Shown here piece by piece: positions 1-9,329 of a stretch of DNA of 35,025 nucleotides; within the stretch, counting starts at the first letter, position 1, and each line of letters starts with the position of its first letter. The stretch spans positions 1 through 35,025 of the forward strand of contig NZ_JAPYVU010000017.1 in the NCBI RefSeq assembly GCF_028276765.1, given 5' to 3'. The notes beneath the pieces were generated by a model. The model had not been told where the DNA came from. It saw only the letters and a program-made list of their open reading frames with translations, and made no database searches. Source of the DNA: Sulfurihydrogenibium sp. Its GTDB lineage: Bacteria; Aquificota; Aquificia; Aquificales; Hydrogenothermaceae. The translations under genes and the position numbers were made by a program.

Positions 1-508
1 TTAAAATTTCTCTATTTTCTTTTGCATACTCTATGTTTTCTATTGCATCTAAGATTGGTTTATCATATTCGTCTACTAAAACCACCACTTGTTGGTTATA
101 TTTCTTATACAAAGAATAAATAAGCTCACCGAGTTTACCGCTAAATGTCTGAAAAGTAATCTCAACGTCAAACTCTCTCTGTAGGCTAATAAACATTTCT
201 GTTAGTTTGATTTTTAAATCTTCCGGTGTCTTAATATTTCCTTCTGTAAAATCGATTTTTATAACCGGATGCTTTTTACTCCAATCCCATTTGTCATAGA
301 TATACAAACCTTCAAATAACTCTTTATTTCCCGAGAATGCTTCTTTGACTGTATCTAAAAATAGAGATTTTCCAAATCTTCTTGGTCTGCTAAGAAAATA
401 ATATCCACCCTGTTCTAATTTCTTTATGAAAGGTGTTTTATCTACATAGTAGCAGTTTTCATTTATAATCTTTTCAAAAGTTTGAATGCCTATTGGTAGG
501 TTTTTCAT
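1..508 (-). CDS. AAA-ATPase-like protein (PF09820/DUF1703 type), truncated by the window edge
   Basis: This is the N-terminal 169 residues of a gene that runs off the left edge. The start is the ATG at 506-508, reading MKNLPIGIQTFEKI. A basic P-loop-like segment RPRRFGKS lies at residues 41-48 and a Walker B-like strand ending VDEYDKP at about 141-151. Both are hallmarks of the AAA-ATPase-like family that usually ends in a PD-(D/E)XK nuclease-like domain, which is out of view here. The gene begins 4 nt after the purL stop with no strong ribosome-binding site, so it may be translated by coupling. Family members are often multicopy in thermophiles and their role is not established; a mobile or defence link is only a guess. 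Confidence 0.8.
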   Translation of the reverse strand, partial: MKNLPIGIQTFEKIINENCYYVDKTPFIKKLEQGGYYFLSRPRRFGKSLFLDTVKEAFSGNKELFEGLYIYDKWDWSKKHPVIKIDFTEGNIKTPEDLKIKLTEMFISLQREFDVEITFQTFSGKLGELIYSLYKKYNQQVVVLVDEYDKPILDAIENIEYAKENREIL

Positions 509-512
509 AAAG

Positions 513-2771
513 CTAAACCATTAATTTACTAAGCCCATTTTCATGCAAATTTTTCAAATTGCTTAAAGGTTCTTCAAGTATGACTTTTTCATTAACTTTT
601 AATAAAATTTTATCTTCTTCTAAAACTTTACCGACAACTTTGAAGCCCAATCCTAATTTTTTAGCCTCTTCTTCTAATATTCTCAAATCATCTTCTTTTA
701 ATGATATAACTACTATAGACCTAAGCTCGTCAAAGAGTTCAAAATCCGGTCTGTATTTTGTTTCTATGTTTAGCTCTAAACCAAGTTTTTGACTTTCTCC
801 AAATGCTGGCTCTAATAAAGCTGTGATTAGTCCACCATCGCTAACATCATGGGCTGATTTGATTTTGTCTTTATTTTTATGAATAAACTCCATCAGCTTT
901 TTTTCTGTTTCAAGACAAATTTGTCCGATACTTCCCGCTACTGTATCAAAAATTTCTTTTAAATACTCACTTCCTGCTATGTTTGGCTCTTTTTCTGTTT
1001 CTCCAACGATTGCTATCAAGTCTCCTGCTGATTGATAGAATGACGGTATTGCGTCTTCTACTTTATCTAATACTCCTACTGCAACCACTATCGGTGTTGG
1101 ATATATGTTTATTCTCTTATCTGATAATACTGTTTCGTTGTATAAAGAGACATTTCCGCTGATAACCGGTGTATTTAGCTCTTTACATGCATCAGCCATT
1201 CCTTTTGTAGCTTGTTCAAACTGCCACATGATTTCTGGATTTTCTGGATTTCCCCAATTTAAGCAATCCGTTATTGCAAGTGGTTTTGCTCCTGTTATAT
1301 AAACATTTCTAATCGCCTCTGCTACAACTCTTTTTCCGCCTTCGTATGGGTCTAAGTAGACGATTTTGCCATTTCCATCAGAAGATATTGCTATTCCTTT
1401 CTCTGTTTTTACTTCCGGTCTAACAACCCATTTTAATCTTAAAACTGCACTATCATGACCGGGTTTAAAGACTGTATTTGTTCCTACTTCATGGTCATAT
1501 TGAGAGTATACCCAAGATTTTTTAGCAACTGTTGGAGATGATAAAACTTTTTTTATAGCTTCAGCTAAATCTACTTCAGGTAGGTTGTTTTGATTAAATG
1601 ATTTGACTTGTTTTAAATACTCAGGTTCTTTTCTTGGTCTGTTGTACACAGGTGCATCATCTACAATAGCTGAGATTGGAAGGTCTGCAACCTTTTCTCC
1701 TTTGTAGAATACTTCCATTCTTTTTGTATCCGTTATTTCTCCAATTACTGCCGCTTCAAGACCATGTTTTTTGGCTATTTTTATGACTTCTTCTACATTT
1801 TCATCATTTACTGCATAAAGCATTCTTTCTTGAGATTCTGATAATAATATCTCGTAAGGCGTCATTCCTTCTTCTCTAAGTGGAACATTTTCAAGATAAA
1901 CCTTAACACCCATTCCGGATTTTGCTCCAAATTCCGAAGTCGAACCTGCAAGTCCCGCAGCTCCAAAGTCTTGACATCCTTCTATCAATCCTTTTTCCAT
2001 AACTTCTAACGTACATTCAATTAATCTTTTTCCAAAGAATGGGTCGCCGATTTGAACGTTTGGTCTTTTTGATTCACTTTCTTCGCTAAATTCCGCCGAT
2101 GCCATCGTCGCACCATGGATGCCATCCCTTCCGGTAGAAGACCCTACCATTACCATTTTTTGACCTATTTTTGTAGCTCTTGCTCTAAACATTTTGTCTT
2201 TTTCTAAAACTCCAAGACAGAAGGCATTTACAAGCGGATTTCCTGCATAAACTTCATCAAATACGACCTCACCGCCTACGGTAGGAACTCCTATACAGTT
2301 GCCATAAAATCCAATTCCTTCAACAACTCTTTTAACAATAGGCTTAGCATCTTTTATTCCTTTTCTTGTGCCGTCTTTTCTTATATCTCCAAATCTTAAA
2401 CTATCCATTAAAGCTATTGGTCTTGCACCCATTGATAATATATCTCTGATAATTCCACCAACACCTGTTGCTGCTCCATGAAATGGCTCAATATATGATG
2501 GGTGGTTATGAGACTCTATCTTAAAAGCAACTGCATATTTATCATCAATTTCAACAACTCCGGCGTTTTCACCCGGTCCTTGAATAACCCAGTCAGCTTT
2601 AGTTGGAAATACTTTTAAAAATGGTTTTGAAGATTTATACGAACAATGCTCACTCCATAAAGCTCCAAAAATTCCAAGCTCTATTTCGTTTGGCTCTCTA
2701 CCTATCAACTCTACAATTCTTTTATATTCTTCAACATTTAATCCATGGGCTTTTAAAATTTTTTCTTCCAT
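513..2771 (-). CDS. purL: Phosphoribosylformylglycinamidine synthase subunit PurL
   Basis: 752 residues, the length of the small, separate-subunit PurL. It catalyses ATP- and glutamine-dependent conversion of FGAR to FGAM in cytoplasmic purine synthesis, working with PurQ and PurS, which are not in this window. Recognisable blocks include WSEHCSYK near residue 39, the IESHNHPS segment near residue 86 with the following glycine-rich ATGVGG stretch, a DFGAAGL block, and the C-terminal AHDVSDGG block of the PurM-like fold. The ATG at 2771 follows a good AGGAG site. A TATAAT lies at 2803-2808 on the same strand. A truncated AAA-ATPase-like gene follows directly. Confidence 0.97.
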   Translation of the reverse strand: MEEKILKAHGLNVEEYKRIVELIGREPNEIELGIFGALWSEHCSYKSSKPFLKVFPTKADWVIQGPGENAGVVEIDDKYAVAFKIESHNHPSYIEPFHGAATGVGGIIRDILSMGARPIALMDSLRFGDIRKDGTRKGIKDAKPIVKRVVEGIGFYGNCIGVPTVGGEVVFDEVYAGNPLVNAFCLGVLEKDKMFRARATKIGQKMVMVGSSTGRDGIHGATMASAEFSEESESKRPNVQIGDPFFGKRLIECTLEVMEKGLIEGCQDFGAAGLAGSTSEFGAKSGMGVKVYLENVPLREEGMTPYEILLSESQERMLYAVNDENVEEVIKIAKKHGLEAAVIGEITDTKRMEVFYKGEKVADLPISAIVDDAPVYNRPRKEPEYLKQVKSFNQNNLPEVDLAEAIKKVLSSPTVAKKSWVYSQYDHEVGTNTVFKPGHDSAVLRLKWVVRPEVKTEKGIAISSDGNGKIVYLDPYEGGKRVVAEAIRNVYITGAKPLAITDCLNWGNPENPEIMWQFEQATKGMADACKELNTPVISGNVSLYNETVLSDKRINIYPTPIVVAVGVLDKVEDAIPSFYQSAGDLIAIVGETEKEPNIAGSEYLKEIFDTVAGSIGQICLETEKKLMEFIHKNKDKIKSAHDVSDGGLITALLEPAFGESQKLGLELNIETKYRPDFELFDELRSIVVISLKEDDLRILEEEAKKLGLGFKVVGKVLEEDKILLKVNEKVILEEPLSNLKNLHENGLSKLMV

Positions 2772-2887
2772 TGATTGCTCCTGACTTTAGTAATTGAAAA
2801 TTATTATAACATTTATGGAGTTATAGGACGGGACTGTAAAAATTATTAAAAAATTTTGAAATGGTAAATAAGGGTAATTTTAATCTG

Positions 2888-2918
2888 TTGTCTAAAAGAG
2901 TTTGGATTTATGTATAAT
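2888..2918 (+). promoter_or_regulatory. Possible sigma-70 promoter for the TPR protein gene
   Basis: TTGTCT at 2888-2893 and TATAAT at 2913-2918 are separated by 19 bp, longer than ideal. The leader to the gene is about 125 nt and contains an inverted repeat TTAAGCA (2951-2957) / TGCTTAA (2974-2980). Inferred from motif matches only. Confidence 0.3.
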
Positions 2919-3052
2919 TTTTTGTACGTTGTTGTTAGAAGTTTATATATTTAAGCAGAATGGATTGATGAATTGCTTAAGTTTATGTCAGAAAATGAGG
3001 GGAAAGCAAGTTTTCTTAAGTATAAAACAAAAATTTTTGGAGGCATGAAATC

Positions 3053-4069
3053 ATGGAAAAAGCTTTAGGTTCTTTTGTTTTATTTGGTCTTTTGTTGTCT
3101 GGAAGTATTGCTTATGCTCAGCCGGAAATTGAAACATGCGAGTATTACAATGCAAGAAGTCTTTGTGAAAGTGCTATAGAAAATGGCAAATTAGCTGTCA
3201 AAAAATATCCTAAGAATTTAAATGCATATTATTGTTTAGCAGAAGCTTATAGTTGTACTGAAGATTTTAAGCTTGCTATTGAAACTATGAAGAAAGCAGA
3301 AAGTGTAGTAAAAAACAAAAAAGATCTGATAGATATTTATATAAAAATTGGAGATCTTTTTAAAGATGCTGGCAAATTTGATGATGCACTGCTATATTAC
3401 AATAAAAGCTTAAACTTAGCAGCAGATTTAAAAAATCTAAGTAAGCAAGTTCAAATACTAAATGTTATTGCTAGTATGTATGAAAGTAAAGGAGAATTAG
3501 ATAAGGCTTTAAGTTATTATGAGAAATCTTTGGATTTACCAATAAGCGGAAAAGAAAAGGCATCTATTTATAACGAAATTGCTGATATGTATGATAGAAA
3601 AAATCAATTAGATAAAGCCTTGAGTTATTTAGAGAAGTCTTTGGATTTGCAAATAGATGAAAAAGAAAAGGCATTTATTTGTAGAAGAATAGCTGATATA
3701 TATGACAAAAAAGGTGATTATCAAAAAGCTGCTAATTGCTATCAAAAAGCTATCAAAATACTTGAGAAATACAGAGATAATCTTAAGTTTTTTATGTATA
3801 AGTTAAGCCTTGGAAATATCTATAGAAAAATGAAAGATTACAGAAATGCAGAAAAGTACATTACTGAAGGTCTTGAAGATGCTAAAAAGCTTCGAGATAA
3901 ATATGGGGAAGCTTATGGCTATAAATATTTTGGGGATCTTTTTAAAGATAATGGAGATAAAAAAACAGCAAGAGAATATTATACTCGTGCATACAATCTT
4001 TATAAATCTATGTATTTGGAAAAAGATGCGCAAGATGTTTTAAATGAGATAAAAGAATTAGATAAATGA
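3053..4069 (+). CDS. Exported tetratricopeptide (TPR) repeat protein
   Basis: 338 residues. The N-terminus has a signal peptide: a hydrophobic run in the first 20 residues followed by AYA and then QPE, a likely signal peptidase I cut near residue 22. The rest is a chain of roughly six to seven TPR-like helical pairs of the form A-x-x-Y-x-K-A, running to the C-terminus. Two neighbouring units, starting LDKALSY at residues 149 and 186, are nearly identical at both protein and DNA level with a 111-bp period, so the array grew recently by tandem duplication. TPR proteins scaffold protein complexes; here the location would be periplasm or envelope. The start has GGAGG at a good distance. It stands alone and ends at a strong terminator. 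No specific function can be read. Confidence 0.85.
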   Translation: MEKALGSFVLFGLLLSGSIAYAQPEIETCEYYNARSLCESAIENGKLAVKKYPKNLNAYYCLAEAYSCTEDFKLAIETMKKAESVVKNKKDLIDIYIKIGDLFKDAGKFDDALLYYNKSLNLAADLKNLSKQVQILNVIASMYESKGELDKALSYYEKSLDLPISGKEKASIYNEIADMYDRKNQLDKALSYLEKSLDLQIDEKEKAFICRRIADIYDKKGDYQKAANCYQKAIKILEKYRDNLKFFMYKLSLGNIYRKMKDYRNAEKYITEGLEDAKKLRDKYGEAYGYKYFGDLFKDNGDKKTAREYYTRAYNLYKSMYLEKDAQDVLNEIKELDK

Positions 4070-4084
4070 AACTAACCATTTCAT

Positions 4085-4108
4085 CCCTGCCATCTGGCAG
4101 GGTTTTCT
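4085..4108 (+). terminator. Rho-independent terminator of the TPR gene
   Basis: A perfect 7-bp GC-rich stem, CCCTGCC (4085-4091) and GGCAGGG (4096-4102), has a 4-nt loop and is followed by TTTTCTT. It begins 16 nt after the TPR gene stop. There is no T-run on the opposite side, so it acts only on the plus strand. Confidence 0.85.
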
Positions 4109-4179
4109 TGAATATACACAAGAACTTCTTAATTTCTATCCAAAATACTTAAAAAATTTTTAATAGTAATCTCGTGACC

Positions 4180-5061
4180 TCACTTTATTAACGAATGTTT
4201 TCTGAGAACTTCCTTTAATTTCTCTTCGTTAGATTTAGACATTGTATAAAGTGGAAGTCTTAATTCTAAGCTTTCTATTAAGCCCATGAGATATGCAGCT
4301 GTTTTTACAGGAATTGGATTTGTCTCAATGAATAGAACTTTAAATAAATCCCAATACTGATTGTGAATTTTTTTAGCCTCTTCAAACTTTCCTTCTAATG
4401 CAAGCTTGCACATCTGAGATATTTCTTTTGGAATTATGTTGTTAGCTACAGAAATAACGCCCTTTGCACCTACTGCCATCATTGGTAATGTTAATGCATC
4501 ATCTCCGGATAATATTAAAACATCTTCATTTGTCAAAGATATAGTTTCTGAAACTCTTGCTACATTACCTGTTGCTTCTTTTATTCCAATGACGTTTGGA
4601 AAGTCACCATACAATCTTGCAAATGTTTCAGGTAGCATATCAACACCGGTTCTTGATGGTATGTTGTATAAAATTAGTGGTATGTTTGTTTCTTCTGCAA
4701 TTGCTTTGAAATGTTGATATATACCTTCTTGTGTTGGCTTGTTGTAGTACGGAACAACTTGCAATGAAGCATCAGCTCCTACTTTTTCTGCAAACTTTGT
4801 AAGAGTAATGGCTTCATGAGTTGAGTTTGCACCGGTTCCGGCAATTATTGGAATTCTTTTGTTTGCATACTCAACTGCAAGCTCTATTAACAATTCATGT
4901 TCTTCGTATGTTAAAGTAGGAGATTCTCCTGTTGTTCCTGCTACAACTATAGCATCTGTTCCATTTTCTATATGAAATTCTATTAATCTTTTTAACCCTT
5001 GTCTATCGAGTGTACCATCTTTAAATGGAGTAATTAAAGCAACAATAGAGCCATAAAACAT
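4180..5061 (-). CDS. dapA: 4-hydroxy-tetrahydrodipicolinate synthase
   Basis: 293 residues, normal length. It condenses pyruvate with aspartate semialdehyde at the entry to lysine and diaminopimelate synthesis, in the cytoplasm. The Schiff-base lysine is K161 in IGIKEATG, the catalytic tyrosine Y132 in LYNIPSRTG, and the conserved GTTGES block is at 42-47. All key residues are present. The start has a strong AGGAGG site, and a TATAAT is at 5097-5102. The gene diverges from tsaE and appears monocistronic; no clear terminator was seen after it. Confidence 0.97.
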   Translation of the reverse strand: MFYGSIVALITPFKDGTLDRQGLKRLIEFHIENGTDAIVVAGTTGESPTLTYEEHELLIELAVEYANKRIPIIAGTGANSTHEAITLTKFAEKVGADASLQVVPYYNKPTQEGIYQHFKAIAEETNIPLILYNIPSRTGVDMLPETFARLYGDFPNVIGIKEATGNVARVSETISLTNEDVLILSGDDALTLPMMAVGAKGVISVANNIIPKEISQMCKLALEGKFEEAKKIHNQYWDLFKVLFIETNPIPVKTAAYLMGLIESLELRLPLYTMSKSNEEKLKEVLRKHSLIK

Positions 5062-5135
5062 AATAAAAAAGCCTCCTGGTTTGAAATGTTAAAATAATTA
5101 TAACTTATTCTATAAATATTTTTTAAGGTTTTTTA

Positions 5136-5531
5136 ATGGAAAGAATCATAATAAAGAATTTAGAAGAATTAGATAAGCTAACAAAAGAGATTGCCAAAAA
5201 TCTAAAAGGAAATGAGATAATACTCCTGGAAGGAGACCTTGGAGCCGGCAAAACTACATTTACAAAGCATTTACTAAAAAATCTTGGAGTTGATGAAGAT
5301 ATAACCTCTCCAACCTTTACAGTCATGAATCAATACGAAAGTCCAAATTTTGATATCTATCACATCGATATGTTTAGAGTTAATGATATCGATATTTCTG
5401 ATTTAATTGGCAATGGTTTAATTATAATTGAATGGCCAAAATTTGAAGTAAGATGCGATGATTGTAAAGTTATTAAAATAAAAATTGAGACATTAGAAGA
5501 TGATTCTCGTATTTTTGAGATTAATCAATAG
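5136..5531 (+). CDS. tsaE: tRNA threonylcarbamoyladenosine biosynthesis ATPase TsaE
   Basis: 131 residues, typical for TsaE (YjeE). TsaE is the ATPase that works with TsaB and TsaD to make t6A at position 37 of ANN-decoding tRNAs. Walker A GDLGAGKTT is at residues 33-41, followed by the family blocks SPTFTVMNQYE, HIDMFRV and IIEWPKF. The gene diverges from dapA with 74 bp between the starts. It is followed by a repeat-bearing gap and is not in an obvious operon. Confidence 0.95.
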   Translation: MERIIIKNLEELDKLTKEIAKNLKGNEIILLEGDLGAGKTTFTKHLLKNLGVDEDITSPTFTVMNQYESPNFDIYHIDMFRVNDIDISDLIGNGLIIIEWPKFEVRCDDCKVIKIKIETLEDDSRIFEINQ

Positions 5532-5572
5532 AGCTTGGGGGGTAAAATCAAAAAATTTTTTAAAGCCAGCTT

Positions 5573-5719
5573 GAGACTGCTTATAAAAATCCACATCGTC
5601 ATTCTGCAACCGCCGAAGAATCTTGACCTCAAGGATGCCATTCTGAGCAAAGCAAAAAATCTCATGTTTTTCTTTTAAAATCAAAAAAGAGATACTTCAG
5701 CCTTCGGCCCCTAGAATGT
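5573..5719. repeat. Family B hairpin repeat (degenerate copy)
   Basis: It starts with the family B end GACTGCTTATAAAAATCC and contains three hairpin cassettes of the CATTCTG...GAAGAATC type, near 5597-5625, 5636-5663 and 5690-5719, the last inverted. The far terminal repeat is not recognisable. This is the main content of the 299-bp gap between tsaE and the broken transposase; the rest of the gap has TGTCAAGTAC and TGTACAAGC motifs at 5731 and 5761 that could be remains of an IS left end. Confidence 0.7.
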
Positions 5720-5830
5720 TCTATGTTAAATGTCAAGTACAAAAATTTTCATCAAATGAGTGTACAAGCTAAAAGAAACATGGGAAAATATTATATAAGA
5801 ATTTAAAATTATGAAAATCGGAGGATAAAG

Positions 5831-6436
5831 ATGAGAAAGAAAGTAGGAACATCTACCTACATTCAGAGAATTAATACACTTGAAAGAAAGCTTTTAAAAC
5901 AAGTAAAAGAATTAGATGATGTTATGGAAAAACATCCAGAAATAATCTTTAGATTACAAGTTGTAGAATTTGCTTTAAAACATTCAGTGAAGGTTGCAGT
6001 GGAAGCTTTTGGTGTATCAAAATCTACTATATACAGATGGATTAAAAATTATAAAAGCAGTAATAACAATCCTTTATCTTTAAAAAATCGTTATGTATCA
6101 AAAAAAGGAATGAAATTAGAAAAATTACAAAAAATAACAGAAAAACATAAACAGTTAGTTTTAGAAATAAGAAAAAAACATCCTAAGCTTGGAAAAGAAA
6201 AAATAAAGGTTTTACTTGATGAGCTTTGTAAGCAGTCAAGGTGGTTTGTGATAAAAATGATATGATTTATGATATATGAATTCATCCAGCAAGCTATCAT
6301 GAAGTAAAGTCGTTAAGAATAAGACATAAAACGAGTAAATGGTTTAGATTTTTGTTGCTTGTCTATATGCATATGCTATTGGTTATAGCTTTTTTAGAAA
6401 AAGTAAACTATGGAGGTAATTTTTCACCCCAAGGTA
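5831..6436 (+). pseudogene. Broken IS transposase (helix-turn-helix plus integrase-like remnant)
   Basis: An intact 144-codon frame runs 5831-6265. It holds a helix-turn-helix, with VAVEAFGVSKSTIYRWIKNY around residues 54-73, and a basic linker with the KLGKEKIKVLL motif, the usual N-terminal part of IS481/IS3-like DDE transposases. The frame then stops. Up to about 6415 only scraps of an integrase-like core remain in other frames, for example a stretch reading FVACLYAYAIGYSFF. The DDE catalytic core is missing, so the gene is dead. The region ends at 6416-6436 with a family A terminal inverted repeat. Whether that end belonged to this transposase or to a separate insertion is not settled by the sequence. 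The start has a GGAGG site. Confidence 0.7.
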
Positions 6437-6460
6437 TTAAATACTTTTTAACTTAATTCT

Positions 6461-6490
6461 TAAAAAGCAAAGGGAGCCTTTATAGCCCCC
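6461..6490 (-). terminator. Terminator of the rhodanese gene
   Basis: Read on the minus strand, GGGGGC (from 6490) pairs with GCTCCC (ending 6472), including one G-T wobble, around a short AT-rich loop. TTTGCTTTTT follows. It begins about 10 nt beyond the rhodanese stop codon. Confidence 0.65.
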
Positions 6491-6500
6491 ATCAATTTAA

Positions 6501-6887
6501 TTAATTATTTTGTGCTAAAGCTTCCATTAATTCTTGTGTAGATCCATCAAAAGCATAAACGTTTGTGTATCCAAGAGCTTCCAAATATCCCATAACTCTG
6601 TTTGCAAATTTTACTAAATTGCAAGTAGTTATAATAACAGCATCTTTATTTTGTGGAAGTCTGTCTAAATGTTTTGTAAATTCTACTACTGGCACATAAA
6701 GAGCATTTTTAATGCCTGCTTCTTCCATAGTTTTTCCGCTTACTTTTGCCGGTGGTCTAACATCTAAAATAATTGCACCGTTATTGTAGAGTTCTTTTGC
6801 CTTTTCAAGGTCAATCATTCCAAGATTTGGCTTTTGTTTGTCAGCCTCAATCGCTTTTTCAATGTTTTGAATCAAGTTTTCTACCAT
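6501..6887 (-). CDS. Rhodanese-like domain protein
   Basis: 128 residues. A single rhodanese domain begins at about residue 24. It has the entry strand IILDVRPP and a candidate catalytic cysteine, C89, in a loop CNLVKFANR that ends in arginine. In family members the cysteine carries a persulfide in sulfur transfer. The loop is longer than the common CxxGxR pattern, so substrate cannot be inferred. The protein has no signal peptide and should be cytoplasmic. Such proteins are frequent in sulfur-oxidising thermophiles. The gene has its own AGGAGG site and its own terminator, and a 68-bp gap separates it from the comEC-like stop. Confidence 0.85.
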   Translation of the reverse strand: MVENLIQNIEKAIEADKQKPNLGMIDLEKAKELYNNGAIILDVRPPAKVSGKTMEEAGIKNALYVPVVEFTKHLDRLPQNKDAVIITTCNLVKFANRVMGYLEALGYTNVYAFDGSTQELMEALAQNN

Positions 6888-6955
6888 CTTACAGCCTCCT
6901 TATAAAGTTTTTTATAATTTTATAATATCAATGTTAAACTTTTATTAAAATGGGG

Positions 6956-8677
6956 TTAATCATCATTAACCATTATAACTAAATCTTGATTTTTAAGTTC
7001 AAAAACTTTTCCGTCAACAGTCAAAATTGGATTTATCCACCTTTTATAATGAATATTTTCAAAGCTAATTTGATAAGTAAAGTCTTTTACAATGTCAAAC
7101 TCTGACAAAAACTCATCTGAAAACTTCTCTCTTTTTTCTGTAAGTAAAACTTTATATTCACAACCTTCTTTATTCATTATATTTAAAATCTTTTTTGATT
7201 CAAAATCTGCAAAAAGATAGCACTTTCCATTGTCTGTAAATAAAACTACTGGATAAGCTTTATTTTCAAACACATAGATTTTTGGAGATAAATCAGACTT
7301 ACTAAAAATTAAAAATACAACTGCTAAAGTTGTAGATAATATAATCTTTTGAGTTTTGGTGAGGTCATAAATTAAAATAAAAATTAGTATAGCAAGATAG
7401 ATAAAAATGAGCCATATACTTGGACTAAATCCTGTAAAGTAAAGTCCTAAGCCACCGAAAAATTTCACTATCTGGATAAATACTAACGTGAAAAAGTCCA
7501 TAATCTTAACTAAAAAAGAAATTTCAAATCCTGTAAGTAAGTTAAAAACTGAAATTGTAAGCAGCGGATAAAGAGGCAAGGAGGCTATCGGCGTTGCAAA
7601 GATTGTTGTAGGTGAGAAATTGCCAAAGTAGTAAAGTATTACCGGCAGAGTAAACAGCGTTGCAAAAAGTGAAGAAATTAAAACTTTTTGCCAATTTCCT
7701 AAATCTTTAAAAACTTCAAAAGTTAGTATTATTCCAAACACTGCCAAGAAAGAAAGCTGAAAAGATACAGAAAATAAACTTTCTGGACTTAAGAAAACAA
7801 AAATAAAAGCAGTAAAAAACAGAATGTTTAAACTGTTGTTTTTTAGATAAAAAAGCTTAGAAATTATGTAAAATAAACTCATAAAAACAGCACGGACAAC
7901 CGGAATGCCAAGTCCTGTTAAAACTCCATAAACAGGCAAAATTAAGCCAAGAGCCATAAGTCTTTTTCTTTCAGATAAAAAGAAAAGCATAAAGCTTAAA
8001 GATAAGAATAATATTGCAATATGGGAGCCTGAGATAGCTATCAGATGAGCTAATCCTGTTTGATAAAACGGCTTTTTAGCCTGTAAATCTAAATATCTGC
8101 TTTCACCAAAAATTAGAGCCGAGCCAACCTGAAATGTTTCATAGCTAATTGCATTTTGTCTGTAATTACTGATACAGTTTTCACGATATTTTAAAATCGG
8201 ATATAGAAAGTTGTCAGAGTTGTCAACTTTTAAAAAGTATCTGGTAGGTATTAAAACCAAATTTCCATCTTTTTCTTTAGCTTTTCCTAAGAATGCTGTC
8301 CTTGATAAAAAGTATATATTCTCTTCATACTTTGCAAAAACTGGAAAAGTTTTACCTATAAGCTGCTTCTCCGATGAGTTTATTACTTTGCAGTCAAATT
8401 TACTTCCAAGCCTTGTGTAATCAGGAAAAGAACTTACTACACATTCTACAAAAATTGGTTGATTTGTCTGCAATACTGGTTTTTCTTTGTAAGAAATGCT
8501 AATTCCAAGTAAAAATATTGCAAGGTTTAAGACTAAAAATCTTATAATGCCACTAAAAGCAAAGGATAAGATTACTGCTAAAATTGGTATTAGAATGGAA
8601 ATGTTTAAATTCAGATATTTGTTTAAAACTACAGCTAAGGACAAATTTATAAATAAAACTGCCCAAGGGTAAATCAT
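6956..8677 (-). CDS. ComEC/Rec2 family membrane protein
   Basis: 573 residues with many hydrophobic segments. The ComEC competence domain is marked by HLIAISGSH (residues 211-219) and the long multi-helix region after it. ComEC forms the inner-membrane channel through which single-stranded DNA enters in natural transformation. The N-terminal part matches the usual ComEC N-terminal and OB-like region. The C-terminal soluble part is short, about 115 residues, and shows no HxHxDH motif, so the metallo-beta-lactamase-like nuclease domain of long ComEC proteins is absent. It overlaps the upstream dedA-like gene by 4 bp (ATGA), so the two are translationally coupled. Confidence 0.88.
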   Translation of the reverse strand: MIYPWAVLFINLSLAVVLNKYLNLNISILIPILAVILSFAFSGIIRFLVLNLAIFLLGISISYKEKPVLQTNQPIFVECVVSSFPDYTRLGSKFDCKVINSSEKQLIGKTFPVFAKYEENIYFLSRTAFLGKAKEKDGNLVLIPTRYFLKVDNSDNFLYPILKYRENCISNYRQNAISYETFQVGSALIFGESRYLDLQAKKPFYQTGLAHLIAISGSHIAILFLSLSFMLFFLSERKRLMALGLILPVYGVLTGLGIPVVRAVFMSLFYIISKLFYLKNNSLNILFFTAFIFVFLSPESLFSVSFQLSFLAVFGIILTFEVFKDLGNWQKVLISSLFATLFTLPVILYYFGNFSPTTIFATPIASLPLYPLLTISVFNLLTGFEISFLVKIMDFFTLVFIQIVKFFGGLGLYFTGFSPSIWLIFIYLAILIFILIYDLTKTQKIILSTTLAVVFLIFSKSDLSPKIYVFENKAYPVVLFTDNGKCYLFADFESKKILNIMNKEGCEYKVLLTEKREKFSDEFLSEFDIVKDFTYQISFENIHYKRWINPILTVDGKVFELKNQDLVIMVNDD

Positions 8678-9279
8678 TTTTTAATTGCTTTTACAACCGC
8701 CGGTAAGATCGAGATTATGATAATTCCGTATATAAATAAGCTGAAGTTTTCTTTTACAAATGGTAAATTACCTGTAAAGTATCCAAGAGTTAAAAACAAT
8801 GTAATCCACGAAAAACCGCCAATAAAGTTATAGATAAAAAATTCTCTTTTATCCATCTTTCCAATTCCTGCAACAAAAGGAACAAAAGTTCTAAAAATTG
8901 GTAAAAATCTTGAGATGATTACAGCCTTTCCGCCATGCTTTTGAAAAAACTTTTCAGTTTGAATTATGTATTCTTTTTTAACAAGATTTTTCTCTATAAG
9001 CTTATTTCCAAAATAGTAGCCTATATGAAAATTAGCTAAATTTCCTAAGATAGCTGCAATTAATAGTAAAAAATAAACAGTCCAAAAATTTAAACTTCCC
9101 TTTCCTGCAAAACTTCCAACTACAAACAAGAGAGAGTCTCCAGGTAAAAATGGAGTGATCACAAAGCCTGTCTCAGCAAAGATTATAAAAAACAAAATCA
9201 GATAAACTAAACTGCCGTAATTTTGTATGATTAAGTCTAAATATTTGTCTATATGAAAAATAAAGTCTAAAATTTCCAA
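8674..9279 (-). CDS. DedA family membrane protein
   Basis: 201 residues with several transmembrane segments. DedA/VTT hallmarks are FLPGDSLLF in the first re-entrant region and RFLPIFRTFVPFVAG in the second. DedA proteins are inner-membrane transporters, and some flip undecaprenyl phosphate or phosphatidylethanolamine. The start is TTG at 9277-9279, with AAGGAG five nt upstream. It is followed by the comEC-like gene with a 4-bp overlap. Confidence 0.92.
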   Translation of the reverse strand: MEILDFIFHIDKYLDLIIQNYGSLVYLILFFIIFAETGFVITPFLPGDSLLFVVGSFAGKGSLNFWTVYFLLLIAAILGNLANFHIGYYFGNKLIEKNLVKKEYIIQTEKFFQKHGGKAVIISRFLPIFRTFVPFVAGIGKMDKREFFIYNFIGGFSWITLFLTLGYFTGNLPFVKENFSLFIYGIIIISILPAVVKAIKK

Positions 9280-9329
9280 ATTGACTCCTTAAACTTTAAA
9301 ATTTTAAATTTTTTATAACTTTACCAATA

